Shown in pieces: positions 1-5,161 of a stretch of DNA of 6,469 nt (position 1 is its first letter; every line of letters starts with the position of its first letter). This DNA is from an uncultured Collinsella sp. (GTDB lineage: Bacteria; Actinomycetota; Coriobacteriia; Coriobacteriales; Coriobacteriaceae), in the NCBI GenBank assembly GCA_900554465.1, contig USHF01000086.1:1-6469 (forward strand), written 5' to 3'. The position numbers and the translations under genes were made by a program. The notes beneath the pieces were generated by a model. The model saw only the letters and a list, made by a program, of their open reading frames with translations. It searched no databases and was not told the DNA's origin.

Positions 1-30
1 CGTGGGCTCGGAGATGTGTATAAGAGACAG
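1..30. other. Residual Nextera adapter with Tn5 mosaic end (not genomic)
   Basis: The bases match the end of the Nextera read-2 transposase adapter: CGTGGGCTCGG followed by the 19-bp Tn5 mosaic end AGATGTGTATAAGAGACAG. They are the exact reverse complement of 6422-6451. Reading through them in the rplB frame gives the artefactual peptide SEMCIRDR, which must not be annotated as an L2 N-terminus. Confidence 0.98.
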
Positions 31-352
31 GTACGCTATCGTCCGTATGCCTTCCTCCGAGATGCGCCGCATCCTCGTTACCTGCCGCGCCACCGTCGGT
101 GAGGTCGGCAACGCCGATCACTCCAACATCGTCATCGGCAAGGCCGGCCGTAAGCGTCACATGAACGTGCGCCCGACCGTCCGCGGTACCGTCATGAACC
201 CTGTCGACCACCCGCACGGCGGTGGCGAGGGCAAGAACCACACCTCTGGTCGTCCCTCCGTTACCCCCTGGGGTAAGCCGACGAAGGGCCTTCGTACGCG
301 CAAGAAGAAGAAGGTCTCGAACCAGCACATCATTCGTCGCCGTAAGAAGTAA
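31..352 (+). CDS. rplB: 50S ribosomal protein L2 (uL2), C-terminal part only
   Basis: This is the 3' end of the L2 gene, about 106 codons, with the first complete codon at 32. L2 binds 23S rRNA near the peptidyl transferase centre and helps subunit association. The diagnostic feature is the NPVDHPHGGGEG loop, which holds the histidine corresponding to the functionally important His229 of E. coli L2. It is followed by the basic tail typical of the family, TPWGKPTKG then KKKKVSNQHIIRRRKK. The N-terminal OB-fold and most of the SH3-like domain lie outside the contig because the sequence is cut at the adapter junction, so this is an assembly truncation and not a pseudogene. Any start inside the first 30 bases is adapter. 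The next gene, rpsS, starts 33 nt after the stop in the standard S10-operon order. Confidence 0.97.
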
Positions 353-384
353 TTTCGGATACCGAGTTTTAGGAGAAAGCACTT

Positions 385-645
385 ATGAGCAGAAGTCTCA
401 AAAAGGGCCCGTTCGTGGAGACTCGCCTTCTCTCGCGTATCACCGCGATGAACGAGGCTGGCAAGAAGGACGTCGTGAAGACCTGGTCCCGCGCGTCCAC
501 CATCTTCCCCGAGATGGTTGGTCACACCATCGCCGTCCACGACGGCCGCAAGCATGTGCCCGTGTATGTTACCGAGTCCATGGTTGGTCACAAGCTCGGC
601 GAGTTCGCGCCGACTCGTACGTTCCGTGGCCACAAGGCCAAATAG
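385..645 (+). CDS. rpsS: 30S ribosomal protein S19 (uS19)
   Basis: S19 sits in the head of the 30S subunit, pairs with S13 and contacts 16S rRNA near the A-site finger bridge. The 86-residue product begins SRSLKKGPFV, the family's N-terminal signature. It also has the conserved core TWSRASTIFPEMVGHTIAVH near residues 32-51 and the ending KLGEFAPTRTFRGHKAK. The length is slightly below the roughly 92 residues usual in bacteria, through a shorter C-terminal tail. The ATG is preceded by AGGAG at 371-375. It lies between rplB and rplV as in the canonical S10 operon, and no separate promoter is evident in the 32-nt gap. Confidence 0.98.
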   Translation: MSRSLKKGPFVETRLLSRITAMNEAGKKDVVKTWSRASTIFPEMVGHTIAVHDGRKHVPVYVTESMVGHKLGEFAPTRTFRGHKAK

Positions 646-659
646 GGGGTTAACCGTAA

Positions 660-1031
660 ATGGCAACTAAGTCTATTGAAACTGAGGCCACCGAGGTTCG
701 CGCCGTCGCTAAGTACGTGCGTGTTTCCCCCAGCAAGGCCCGCCTGGTGGTCGATCTGATCCGCCGCAAGCCTGTCGTTCAGGCCTTCGACATCCTCCAC
801 TTCTGCGACCGCGCCGTCGCCGTGGATGTCGAGAAGGTTCTCCGTTCCGCCGTTGCGAACGCCGAGAACAACAACGGTCTGCGTGCCGACAACCTGGTTG
901 TCGCCGCTGCCTATGTTGACGAGGGTCCGACGCTTAAGCGCATCCGTCCCCGCGCCAAGGGTTCCGCTTCTCGCATTCTGAAGCGTACTTCCCACATCAC
1001 CGTCGTCGTTGCTCCTCGAAAGGAGGCGTAA
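660..1031 (+). CDS. rplV: 50S ribosomal protein L22 (uL22)
   Basis: L22 binds all 23S rRNA domains and its long beta-hairpin lines the polypeptide exit tunnel. The 123-residue product has the core YVRVSPSKARLVVDLIR near residues 19-35, the helix AVANAENNNGL and the tunnel hairpin GPTLKRIRPRAKGSASRI near residues 88-105. The ending TSHITVVVAP is typical. The family averages about 110 residues, and the extra length is an N-terminal segment rich in Glu and Thr. Changes in the hairpin are a known route to macrolide resistance, and nothing in it looks deleted or duplicated here. A purine-rich AGGGGG at 644-649 serves the ATG and overlaps the rpsS stop region. The Shine-Dalgarno site of the next gene lies in this gene's last codons. 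Confidence 0.98.
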   Translation: MATKSIETEATEVRAVAKYVRVSPSKARLVVDLIRRKPVVQAFDILHFCDRAVAVDVEKVLRSAVANAENNNGLRADNLVVAAAYVDEGPTLKRIRPRAKGSASRILKRTSHITVVVAPRKEA

Positions 1032-1037
1032 AGCTGT

Positions 1038-1748
1038 ATGGGTCAGAAAGTCTACCCCACCGGCTTCCGTCTTGGCATCACCGAGAACTGGCGCTCCCGC
1101 TGGTTCGCAGAGAAGGATTACGCTAAGACCCTCGGTAACGATCTCGAGATTCGTAAGTACCTCGAGAAGCGTCTTTCCCGCGCAGCTGTCTCCCGCGTCG
1201 AGATCGAGCGCGCTGGCGACAAGGTGAAGGTCATCATCCTCACTGCTCGCCCCGGCGTTGTCATCGGTAAGAAGGGTGCCGAGATCGATACCCTCCGTAC
1301 CGAGCTCGAGAAGGTCGCTGGCGTCTCCAAGGGCCAGCTCTCCGTCGACGTTGTCGAGATCAAGCGCCCCGAGCTCGACGCCAACCTCGTTGCTCAGTCT
1401 ATCGCCGAGCAGCTCGAGGGCCGCGTTGCCTTCCGTCGCGCTATGCGCAAGGCTGTCCAGTCCGCCCGCAAGGCCGGCGCTAAGGGCATCCGTATCCAGT
1501 GCTCCGGTCGTCTCGGCGGTGCCGAGATGGGCCGTCGTGAGTGGTACCGCGAGGGTCGCGTGCCTCTGCACACCCTCCGTGCCAAGATCGACTACGGCAC
1601 GGCTGTCGCCAGCACCACCATGGGCGCTTGCGGCGTGAAGGTCTGGATTTACCTGGGCGAGAAGCTCCCGGGCCAGCCTGTTCCCAACCCTGCACTCGAG
1701 GGCTCTTCCCGTCCTCGTCGTCGTAACTCCGAGAGGAGGGGTCAGTAG
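1038..1748 (+). CDS. rpsC: 30S ribosomal protein S3 (uS3)
   Basis: S3 is a head protein of the 30S subunit at the mRNA entry tunnel, where it takes part in mRNA helicase activity. The 236-residue product starts MGQKVYPTGFRLG. It has a type II KH domain with the GxxG motif in VVIGKKGAEI near residues 74-83, and the C-terminal domain starts near IKRPELDANL. The entry-tunnel basic cluster FRRAMRK lies near residues 132-138, and GRLGGAEMGRREWYREGRVP is the family signature. After WIYLGE the protein ends in a short basic tail, as in many Gram-positive and actinobacterial S3 proteins. A strong AAGGAGG at about 1020-1026, within the end of rplV, sets the start. The stop shares its last base with the GTG of rplP (TAGTG). 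Confidence 0.98.
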   Translation: MGQKVYPTGFRLGITENWRSRWFAEKDYAKTLGNDLEIRKYLEKRLSRAAVSRVEIERAGDKVKVIILTARPGVVIGKKGAEIDTLRTELEKVAGVSKGQLSVDVVEIKRPELDANLVAQSIAEQLEGRVAFRRAMRKAVQSARKAGAKGIRIQCSGRLGGAEMGRREWYREGRVPLHTLRAKIDYGTAVASTTMGACGVKVWIYLGEKLPGQPVPNPALEGSSRPRRRNSERRGQ

Positions 1749-2251
1749 TGCTTGCCCCTAAGCGTATTCTTCACCGCAAGGTGCAGCGTGGCTCCATGAA
1801 GGGCCAGGCCAAGGGTAATACCGAGCTGCATTTCGGCGAGTTTGGTATCCAGGCTCTCGAGGCCCATTGGATCACCAACCGTCAGATCGAGGCCGCTCGT
1901 ATTGCCATGACCCGCTACATGAAGCGTGGCGGTCGTGTCTACATCACGATCTTCCCCGATAAGCCCATCACCAAGAAGCCTGCCGAGACTCGCATGGGTT
2001 CTGGTAAGGGTAACCCCGAGGAGTGGGTGGCCGTCGTCAAGCCCGGCCGCATCATGTTCGAGGTCAAGGGTGTTCCCGAGGAGGTCGCTCGCGAGGCTCT
2101 GCGTCTTGCGCAGCACAAGCTCCCCATCAAGACCAAGATTGTTGCTGCTAAGAACGCTGAGCAGCGCATCGAGAAGGAGATGGCTGAGGAGGCCGCTCTC
2201 GAGGCCAAGTGGGCTGCTGAGGACGCCGCCGCCGCCAAGGAGGAGAACTAA
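1748..2251 (+). CDS. rplP: 50S ribosomal protein L16 (uL16) with extended acidic/alanine C-terminal tail
   Basis: L16 organises the A-site and peptidyl-tRNA side of the 50S subunit near 5S rRNA and helix 89. The product starts from GTG with LAPKRILHRKVQRGSMKG, the family N-terminus. It has the conserved RMGSGKGNPEEWVAVVKPG segment near residues 82-100; the Arg there corresponds to the residue hydroxylated in E. coli L16. The canonical protein ends near residue 135-140 (HKLPIKTKIV). Here about 30 further residues follow, mostly Ala, Glu and Lys (MAEEAALEAKWAAEDAAAAK), predicted to be helical. Total length is 167 residues against about 137-144 in most bacteria. The GTG start is supported by GGAGGGG at 1735-1741 and the TAGTG overlap with rpsC, which suggests translational coupling. 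Confidence 0.96.
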   Translation: MLAPKRILHRKVQRGSMKGQAKGNTELHFGEFGIQALEAHWITNRQIEAARIAMTRYMKRGGRVYITIFPDKPITKKPAETRMGSGKGNPEEWVAVVKPGRIMFEVKGVPEEVAREALRLAQHKLPIKTKIVAAKNAEQRIEKEMAEEAALEAKWAAEDAAAAKEEN

Positions 2252-2466
2252 TGAAGCCCGCAGAGATTCGTGAGCTCTCGGACGCTCAGCTCGTTGAGAA
2301 GCTGAAGGAAATGCGCGCCGAGCTCTTTAACCTTCGTTTCCAGATGGCCACCAGCCAGCTGGACAACACCGCTCGCGTCAACACCGTGAAGAAGGACATC
2401 GCTCGCGTCCTCACGGAGCAGCGCGCCCGCGAGATCGCAGCGGAGAAGTCCGCTGTCGCCGAGTAG
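2251..2466 (+). CDS. rpmC: 50S ribosomal protein L29 (uL29)
   Basis: L29 is a small two-helix protein near the exit-tunnel opening, next to L23, where signal recognition particle and trigger factor dock. The 71-residue product begins MKPAEIRELSDAQLVEKLKE and has the diagnostic LFNLRFQMATSQLDN segment near residues 26-40, followed by VKKDIARVLTEQR. Length is normal for the family. Its ATG overlaps the rplP stop by one base (TAATG). The Shine-Dalgarno sequence AAGGAGG lies just upstream inside the extended tail of L16, so the tail's coding sequence also supplies the ribosome binding site. Confidence 0.97.
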   Translation: MKPAEIRELSDAQLVEKLKEMRAELFNLRFQMATSQLDNTARVNTVKKDIARVLTEQRAREIAAEKSAVAE

Positions 2467-2482
2467 GACCTAAGGAGAGAAC

Positions 2483-2743
2483 ATGACTGATTCGCGTAAC
2501 TCGCGTAAGGTCCGTACGGGTGTCGTTACCTCCGTCTCCGGTGCCAAGACCATTGTTGTCACCATCACCGAGCGCAAGCGTCACCCCAAGTACGGCAAGA
2601 TGATGACCAGCTCCAAGAAGCTGCACGCTCACGACGAGGAGTGCACGGCTGGCGTGGGCGACACCGTCCGCGTTATGGAGACCCGTCCTATGTCCAAGAT
2701 GAAGCGTTGGCGCCTCATCGAGGTCGTCGAGCGCGCTAAATAA
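2483..2743 (+). CDS. rpsQ: 30S ribosomal protein S17 (uS17)
   Basis: S17 is a primary 16S rRNA binder of the 30S body with an OB-fold. The 86-residue product has RKVRTGVVTSVSGAKTIVV near residues 8-26, the RHPKYGK loop near residues 33-39 and HAHDEE near 48-53. It ends in the signature GDTVRVMETRPMSKMKRWRLIEVVE. Length is typical. A clear AAGGAG at 2472-2477 precedes the ATG at good spacing. This is the last gene of the classical S10 operon in E. coli. Here it is followed by the only long intercistronic gap in the cluster. Confidence 0.98.
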   Translation: MTDSRNSRKVRTGVVTSVSGAKTIVVTITERKRHPKYGKMMTSSKKLHAHDEECTAGVGDTVRVMETRPMSKMKRWRLIEVVERAK

Positions 2744-2770
2744 GCAGTCGCTCTTACGACTTGTACGTTT

Positions 2771-2836
2771 CCGAAGATGTGCGTATGCCTGGCTTGCATA
2801 CCACGGGCCGCATAAAGGCTGCGCACCTCTCTTCGG
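2771..2836 (+). promoter_or_regulatory. Predicted structured RNA leader between rpsQ and rplN
   Basis: The 118-nt rpsQ-rplN gap can fold into a closed multibranch structure. An outer stem pairs CCGAAGA (2771-2777) with TCTTCGG (2830-2836). It continues, across a small asymmetric internal loop, with GTGCG (2779-2783) and CGCAC (2822-2826). Inside are a hairpin TATGC/GCATA (2784-2788 with 2796-2800, 7-nt loop) and a weaker one GGCC/GGCT (2806-2809 with 2817-2820). In an alternative fold, the first hairpin extends as GTG-C-GTATGC with GCATACCAC. CCGAA can also pair with a second TTCGG at 2844-2848, which overlaps the rplN Shine-Dalgarno. The pairing is seen in the sequence; a regulatory role is inferred from the position at the S10/spc boundary. 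No match to a named r-protein leader family could be made. Confidence 0.5.
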
Positions 2837-2861
2837 TTCTTAGTTCGGAGGAACATCTACC

Positions 2862-3230
2862 ATGATTCAGATGCAAACCATGCTGAACGTCGCCGACAAC
2901 TCCGGCGCTCGCAAGATTCGCTGCATCAAGGTGCTTGGCGGTTCCAAGCGTCGTTATGCAGGCATCGGCGATGTGTTCATCGGTGCTGTCCAGGAGGCTA
3001 CCCCTGGCGCCAACGTCAAGAAGAAGGACGTTGTCCGTTGCGTCGTCGTTCGCACCGTTAAGGAGATCCGCCGCAAGGATGGCTCCTACATTCGCTTTGA
3101 TGAGAACGCCTGCGTTGTCATCAATAACGATGGTTCGCCCGTCGGCACCCGTATCTTCGGGCCCGTCGCTCGCGAGCTTCGTGACAAGAAGTACATGAAG
3201 ATCGTCTCGCTCGCTCCCGAGACCCTGTAG
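2862..3230 (+). CDS. rplN: 50S ribosomal protein L14 (uL14)
   Basis: L14 is a five-stranded beta-barrel 23S rRNA binder at the subunit interface. It forms bridges to 16S rRNA and is the docking site of the silencing factor RsfS. The 122-residue product starts MIQMQTMLNVADNSGARKI. It contains CIKVLGGSKRRYAGIGDV near residues 21-38, VVRTVKEIRRKDGSYIRFDENA near 62-83 and the ending GTRIFGPVARELRDKKYMKIVSLAPE, all characteristic. Length matches the family. A Shine-Dalgarno CGGAGG at 2846-2851 lies 10 nt from the ATG. In E. coli this gene opens the spc operon, and here it follows the structured intergenic region. Confidence 0.98.
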   Translation: MIQMQTMLNVADNSGARKIRCIKVLGGSKRRYAGIGDVFIGAVQEATPGANVKKKDVVRCVVVRTVKEIRRKDGSYIRFDENACVVINNDGSPVGTRIFGPVARELRDKKYMKIVSLAPETL

Positions 3231-3243
3231 TTAGGGGAGATAT

Positions 3244-3549
3244 ATGTATATCAAGAAGGGCGATAAGGTCCAGGTTCTCTCTGGTAAGGATCGCGGCAAG
3301 CAGGGCGTTGTCCTGCGTGCTCTCCCCGCCGAGAACAAGGTCGTTGTCGAGGGCGTTTCGGTCGTCAAGAAGGCCGTCAAGCCCAACGCTGCCAACCAGC
3401 AGGGCGGCATCGTTTCGCAGGAGGCCCCCATCGACGCCTCCAACGTCAATCTCGTTTGCCCCGAGTGCGGTAAGGTTACCCGCGTCGGTCACGAGAAGGA
3501 CGGCAAGAACAAGCTGCGCGTCTGCAAGAAGTGCGGCCACAAGTTCTAA
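3244..3549 (+). CDS. rplX: 50S ribosomal protein L24 (uL24), with a four-cysteine C-terminus
   Basis: L24 initiates 50S assembly by binding the 5' domain of 23S rRNA and lies near the exit tunnel. The 101-residue product has the KOW motif KKGDKVQVLSGKDRGKQGVV at residues 4-23 and the VEGVSVVKKAVKP segment near 35-47. The C-terminal part contains CPEC (Cys72, Cys75) and CKKC (Cys94, Cys97), which predicts a zinc-ribbon form. Many L24 proteins lack these cysteines. The start uses GGGGAG at 3234-3239 with a short 4-nt gap to the ATG. In most bacteria rplE follows directly. Here a strong terminator follows within 30 nt. Confidence 0.97.
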   Translation: MYIKKGDKVQVLSGKDRGKQGVVLRALPAENKVVVEGVSVVKKAVKPNAANQQGGIVSQEAPIDASNVNLVCPECGKVTRVGHEKDGKNKLRVCKKCGHKF

Positions 3550-3575
3550 GCTGCCCGCAACATCAAGTTGCTAGC

Positions 3576-3611
3576 AAAGGCCCGGATGCCCCACGGCACC
3601 CGGGCCTTTTT
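3576..3611 (+). terminator. Strong rho-independent terminator after rplX
   Basis: AAAGGCCCGG (3576-3585) pairs perfectly with CCGGGCCTTT (3600-3609). After one A-C mismatch, TGCC (3587-3590) pairs with GGCA (3595-3598), closing a 4-nt CCAC loop. The stem runs into a T5 tract (3607-3611). It begins 26 nt after the rplX stop and would end the ribosomal transcript there. The A-tract on the left arm could also allow some function on the opposite strand. Confidence 0.93.
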
Positions 3612-3636
3612 CTATCCCTACTCATTGGGGACATAC

Positions 3637-3659
3637 TCATTGGGGACAGACTTAAATGA
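3637..3659 (+). repeat. 23-bp repeat module A, copy 1
   Basis: It starts TCATTGGGGACAG and ends CTTAAATGA, and is identical to copy 2 at 3723-3745. Its ends, TCATT and AATGA, are reverse complements, so each copy is a small palindrome-bounded unit. Confidence 0.85.
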
Positions 3660-3722
3660 GTGGCCGTTGAAATGCCGGCACCTGGGGGCGTTCATTTTCT
3701 GTCGGCAGCTGGGGACGACCAT

Positions 3723-3745
3723 TCATTGGGGACAGACTTAAATGA
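3723..3745 (+). repeat. 23-bp repeat module A, copy 2
   Basis: It is identical to 3637-3659, 86 bp downstream and in the same orientation. It is followed 9 bp later by a diverged GGGGACAG copy expanded to a run of ten G residues (3755-3764). Confidence 0.85.
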
Positions 3746-3898
3746 CCAGTCGTTGGGGGGGGGGACAGTCTCTATGTGCCGGCAGTTTGGGACGATCCTT
3801 TGATGTCTGATGCCCCCAGAGGGGTGAAGTAATACAGCTGGGTCTGTCTTTTAGGGCTTTGGTGTTCCGTCCCTTTATGTTTCACAAGGATCGTCGCA

Positions 3899-3947
3899 TG
3901 CGCATTTACGCGCATAGCCTTGCGCGATAATGCGCATAGCCGCGCAA
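3899..3947 (+). promoter_or_regulatory. Phased YGCGCR motif array, candidate operator with possible -10
   Basis: Five related hexamers-to-heptamers start at 3899 (TGCGCAT), 3909 (CGCGCAT), 3921 (TGCGCGA), 3931 (TGCGCAT) and 3941 (CGCGCAA), at spacings of 10, 12, 10 and 10 bp, close to one helical turn. GCGCATAGCC is directly repeated (3910-3919 and 3932-3941). Two of the motifs form an inverted pair, TGCGC-GATAAT-GCGCA (3921-3936), and the enclosed GATAAT (3926-3931) is a plausible -10 box with a weak TTTACG-like -35 upstream. The array lies about 130 nt upstream of the oxidoreductase start and is the best operator candidate for the DeoR regulator encoded downstream. Binding is inferred only. 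Confidence 0.45.
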
Positions 3948-4013
3948 ACATCTGCCAACTATGGCTAAATAATGACCGATAAGCAAATAAATACGCAAAC
4001 ACGAGCAGATACG

Positions 4014-4027
4014 CGCGCAATTGTGCG
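4014..4027. promoter_or_regulatory. Near-palindromic CGCGCAATTGTGCG, possible second operator
   Basis: This 14-bp sequence is symmetric about CAATTG except for one mismatched base pair position per half. It lies 51 nt upstream of the oxidoreductase ATG and shares the GCGCA half-site with the array at 3899-3947. Function is inferred from symmetry and location. Confidence 0.3.
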
Positions 4028-4078
4028 ACTATAGGGTTGTTAGAAATGAAGAACTTCCGATGACTCAGGAGGCACATC

Positions 4079-5158
4079 ATGGCAGATTCCAAACAGGCTC
4101 CGCTCGACGCCGAGGCAGCCGCAAAGGCGGCGTTTGCCTCGGTCCAGAATCAACCGTTCCCAAACGACATCTTTACGGCTCCCGAGCTTCGCTGGGCAGT
4201 GATCGGGTGCGGTGTTATCGCCAACCAAATGGCCCAGTCCCTCGCGCTGGCCGGCCGCAAGCTCGCGGGTGTCGCCAACCGTACGCTTTCCAAAGCCCAG
4301 GCTTTTGCCGAGCAGTATGGCGTCGAGAAGGTGTACGAGACGGTCGAGGACCTCTACGCCGATCCGGACATCGACGCCGTCTATATCACCACGCCGCACA
4401 ACACGCATATCACCTACCTGCGAGCCGCTCTGGCAGCTGGTAAGCACGTGCTCTGCGAGAAGGCCATTACCCTCAATTCCGCTGAGCTCGACGAGGCGCG
4501 TGCCATCGCCGACGAGCACAACGTCGTCCTTATGGACGCCACCACGGTGCTTCACATGCCGCTGTATCAGGAGCTGCGCCGCCGCATGGATGCGGGCGAC
4601 TTTGGTCGCATGAACCTCGCCCAGCTCAACTTTGGCAGCTATAAGGAGTACGGGGACCTGACCAACCGGTTCTACAACCGTAGTCTCGCCGGCGGCGCCA
4701 TGCTCGACATTGGCGTGTATGCCCTGTCCGTCATGCGTCTCTTTATGGCAAGCCAGCCCGCTGAGGTCGTCTCGCTGGGCAACACCTGTGAGACCGGCGT
4801 TGACGTTGCGGGCGGCATCGTCTGCCGTAATGCAGACCAGCAGCTGGGTGTTGTGAGCCTTACGCTCCACTCCAAGCAGCCCAAGCGCTCGGTTATCAGC
4901 TTCGATAAGTGCTACATCGAGGTCAACGAGTATCCGCGCGCCGATCACGCGACGATCGTGTGGACCGCGGACGGTCATCGCGAGGAGGTCGCCGCGGGCA
5001 CCGAGGCTTATGCCCTGTGCTACGAGATGGCTGACCTCGAGCAGGCCGTCGCCGGCGACGATTCCAAGCGTGAGCTTCTGGATTATGCTTCTGATGTGAT
5101 GGAGCTCATGACCAAGCTCCGCGCCGATTGGGGAGTCGTCTACCCCGAGGAGGAGTAA
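4079..5158 (+). CDS. Gfo/Idh/MocA-family NAD(P)-dependent oxidoreductase
   Basis: This is a predicted cytoplasmic dehydrogenase/reductase acting on a sugar, polyol or related hydroxyl/keto compound; the substrate cannot be read from sequence. The 359-residue product has an N-terminal Rossmann fold with the dinucleotide-binding motif WAVIGCGVIANQMA (GCGVIA at 43-48), then DAVYITTPHNTH near 99-110 and GKHVLCEKA near 121-129. The EKA replaces the usual EKP but keeps the conserved Lys128. The C-terminal alpha/beta domain has GGAMLDIGVYAL at 205-216, with Asp210 and Tyr214 at the usual active-site positions. This last motif is closest in feel to dihydrodiol dehydrogenase / xylose dehydrogenase-like members. 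An N-terminal extension of about 36 residues precedes the Rossmann strand. The start is supported by AGGAGG at 4067-4072, and the next Met lies beyond the nucleotide-binding motif. It forms an apparent operon with the DeoR gene 3 nt downstream. Confidence 0.93.
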   Translation: MADSKQAPLDAEAAAKAAFASVQNQPFPNDIFTAPELRWAVIGCGVIANQMAQSLALAGRKLAGVANRTLSKAQAFAEQYGVEKVYETVEDLYADPDIDAVYITTPHNTHITYLRAALAAGKHVLCEKAITLNSAELDEARAIADEHNVVLMDATTVLHMPLYQELRRRMDAGDFGRMNLAQLNFGSYKEYGDLTNRFYNRSLAGGAMLDIGVYALSVMRLFMASQPAEVVSLGNTCETGVDVAGGIVCRNADQQLGVVSLTLHSKQPKRSVISFDKCYIEVNEYPRADHATIVWTADGHREEVAAGTEAYALCYEMADLEQAVAGDDSKRELLDYASDVMELMTKLRADWGVVYPEEE

Positions 5159-5161
5159 GCG

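Larger units (their letters stand above)
3619..3797. repeat. Cluster of GGGGACAG / GCCGGCA dispersed-type repeats
   Basis: This gene-free stretch is a mosaic of short repeated modules. TACTCATTGGGGACA occurs twice in tandem (3619-3633 and 3634-3648). Module A is a 23-bp sequence present twice without change (3637-3659 and 3723-3745), and a diverged GTTG10ACAG relative lies at 3752-3768. Module B, consensus about GYCGGCASYTGGGGACG, occurs at 3674-3690, 3701-3717 and 3778-3794. Modules A and B alternate. No ORF here looks real. The pattern resembles REP-type intergenic repeats, but no transposase is present in the window and the family could not be named. Confidence 0.75.

Noticed and set aside
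588..1571. 327-codon minus-strand ORF opposite rplV/rpsC
   Set aside because: It is antisense to two clear ribosomal protein genes. It arises from their GC-biased codon use and has no recognisable domain.
2761..2789. Sigma70 promoter TTGTAC-17-TATGCC in the rpsQ-rplN gap
   Set aside because: The -10 matches poorly and lies inside the predicted RNA stem. It is possible but not strong enough to annotate.
3814..3824. CCCC-AGA-GGGG hairpin as a terminator
   Set aside because: It has a four-bp stem with a 3-nt loop and no following T tract.
3772..4092. 106-codon minus-strand ORF across the repeat and promoter region
   Set aside because: It runs through repeat modules and the motif array, has no recognisable domain, and its codon composition is unlike the neighbouring genes.
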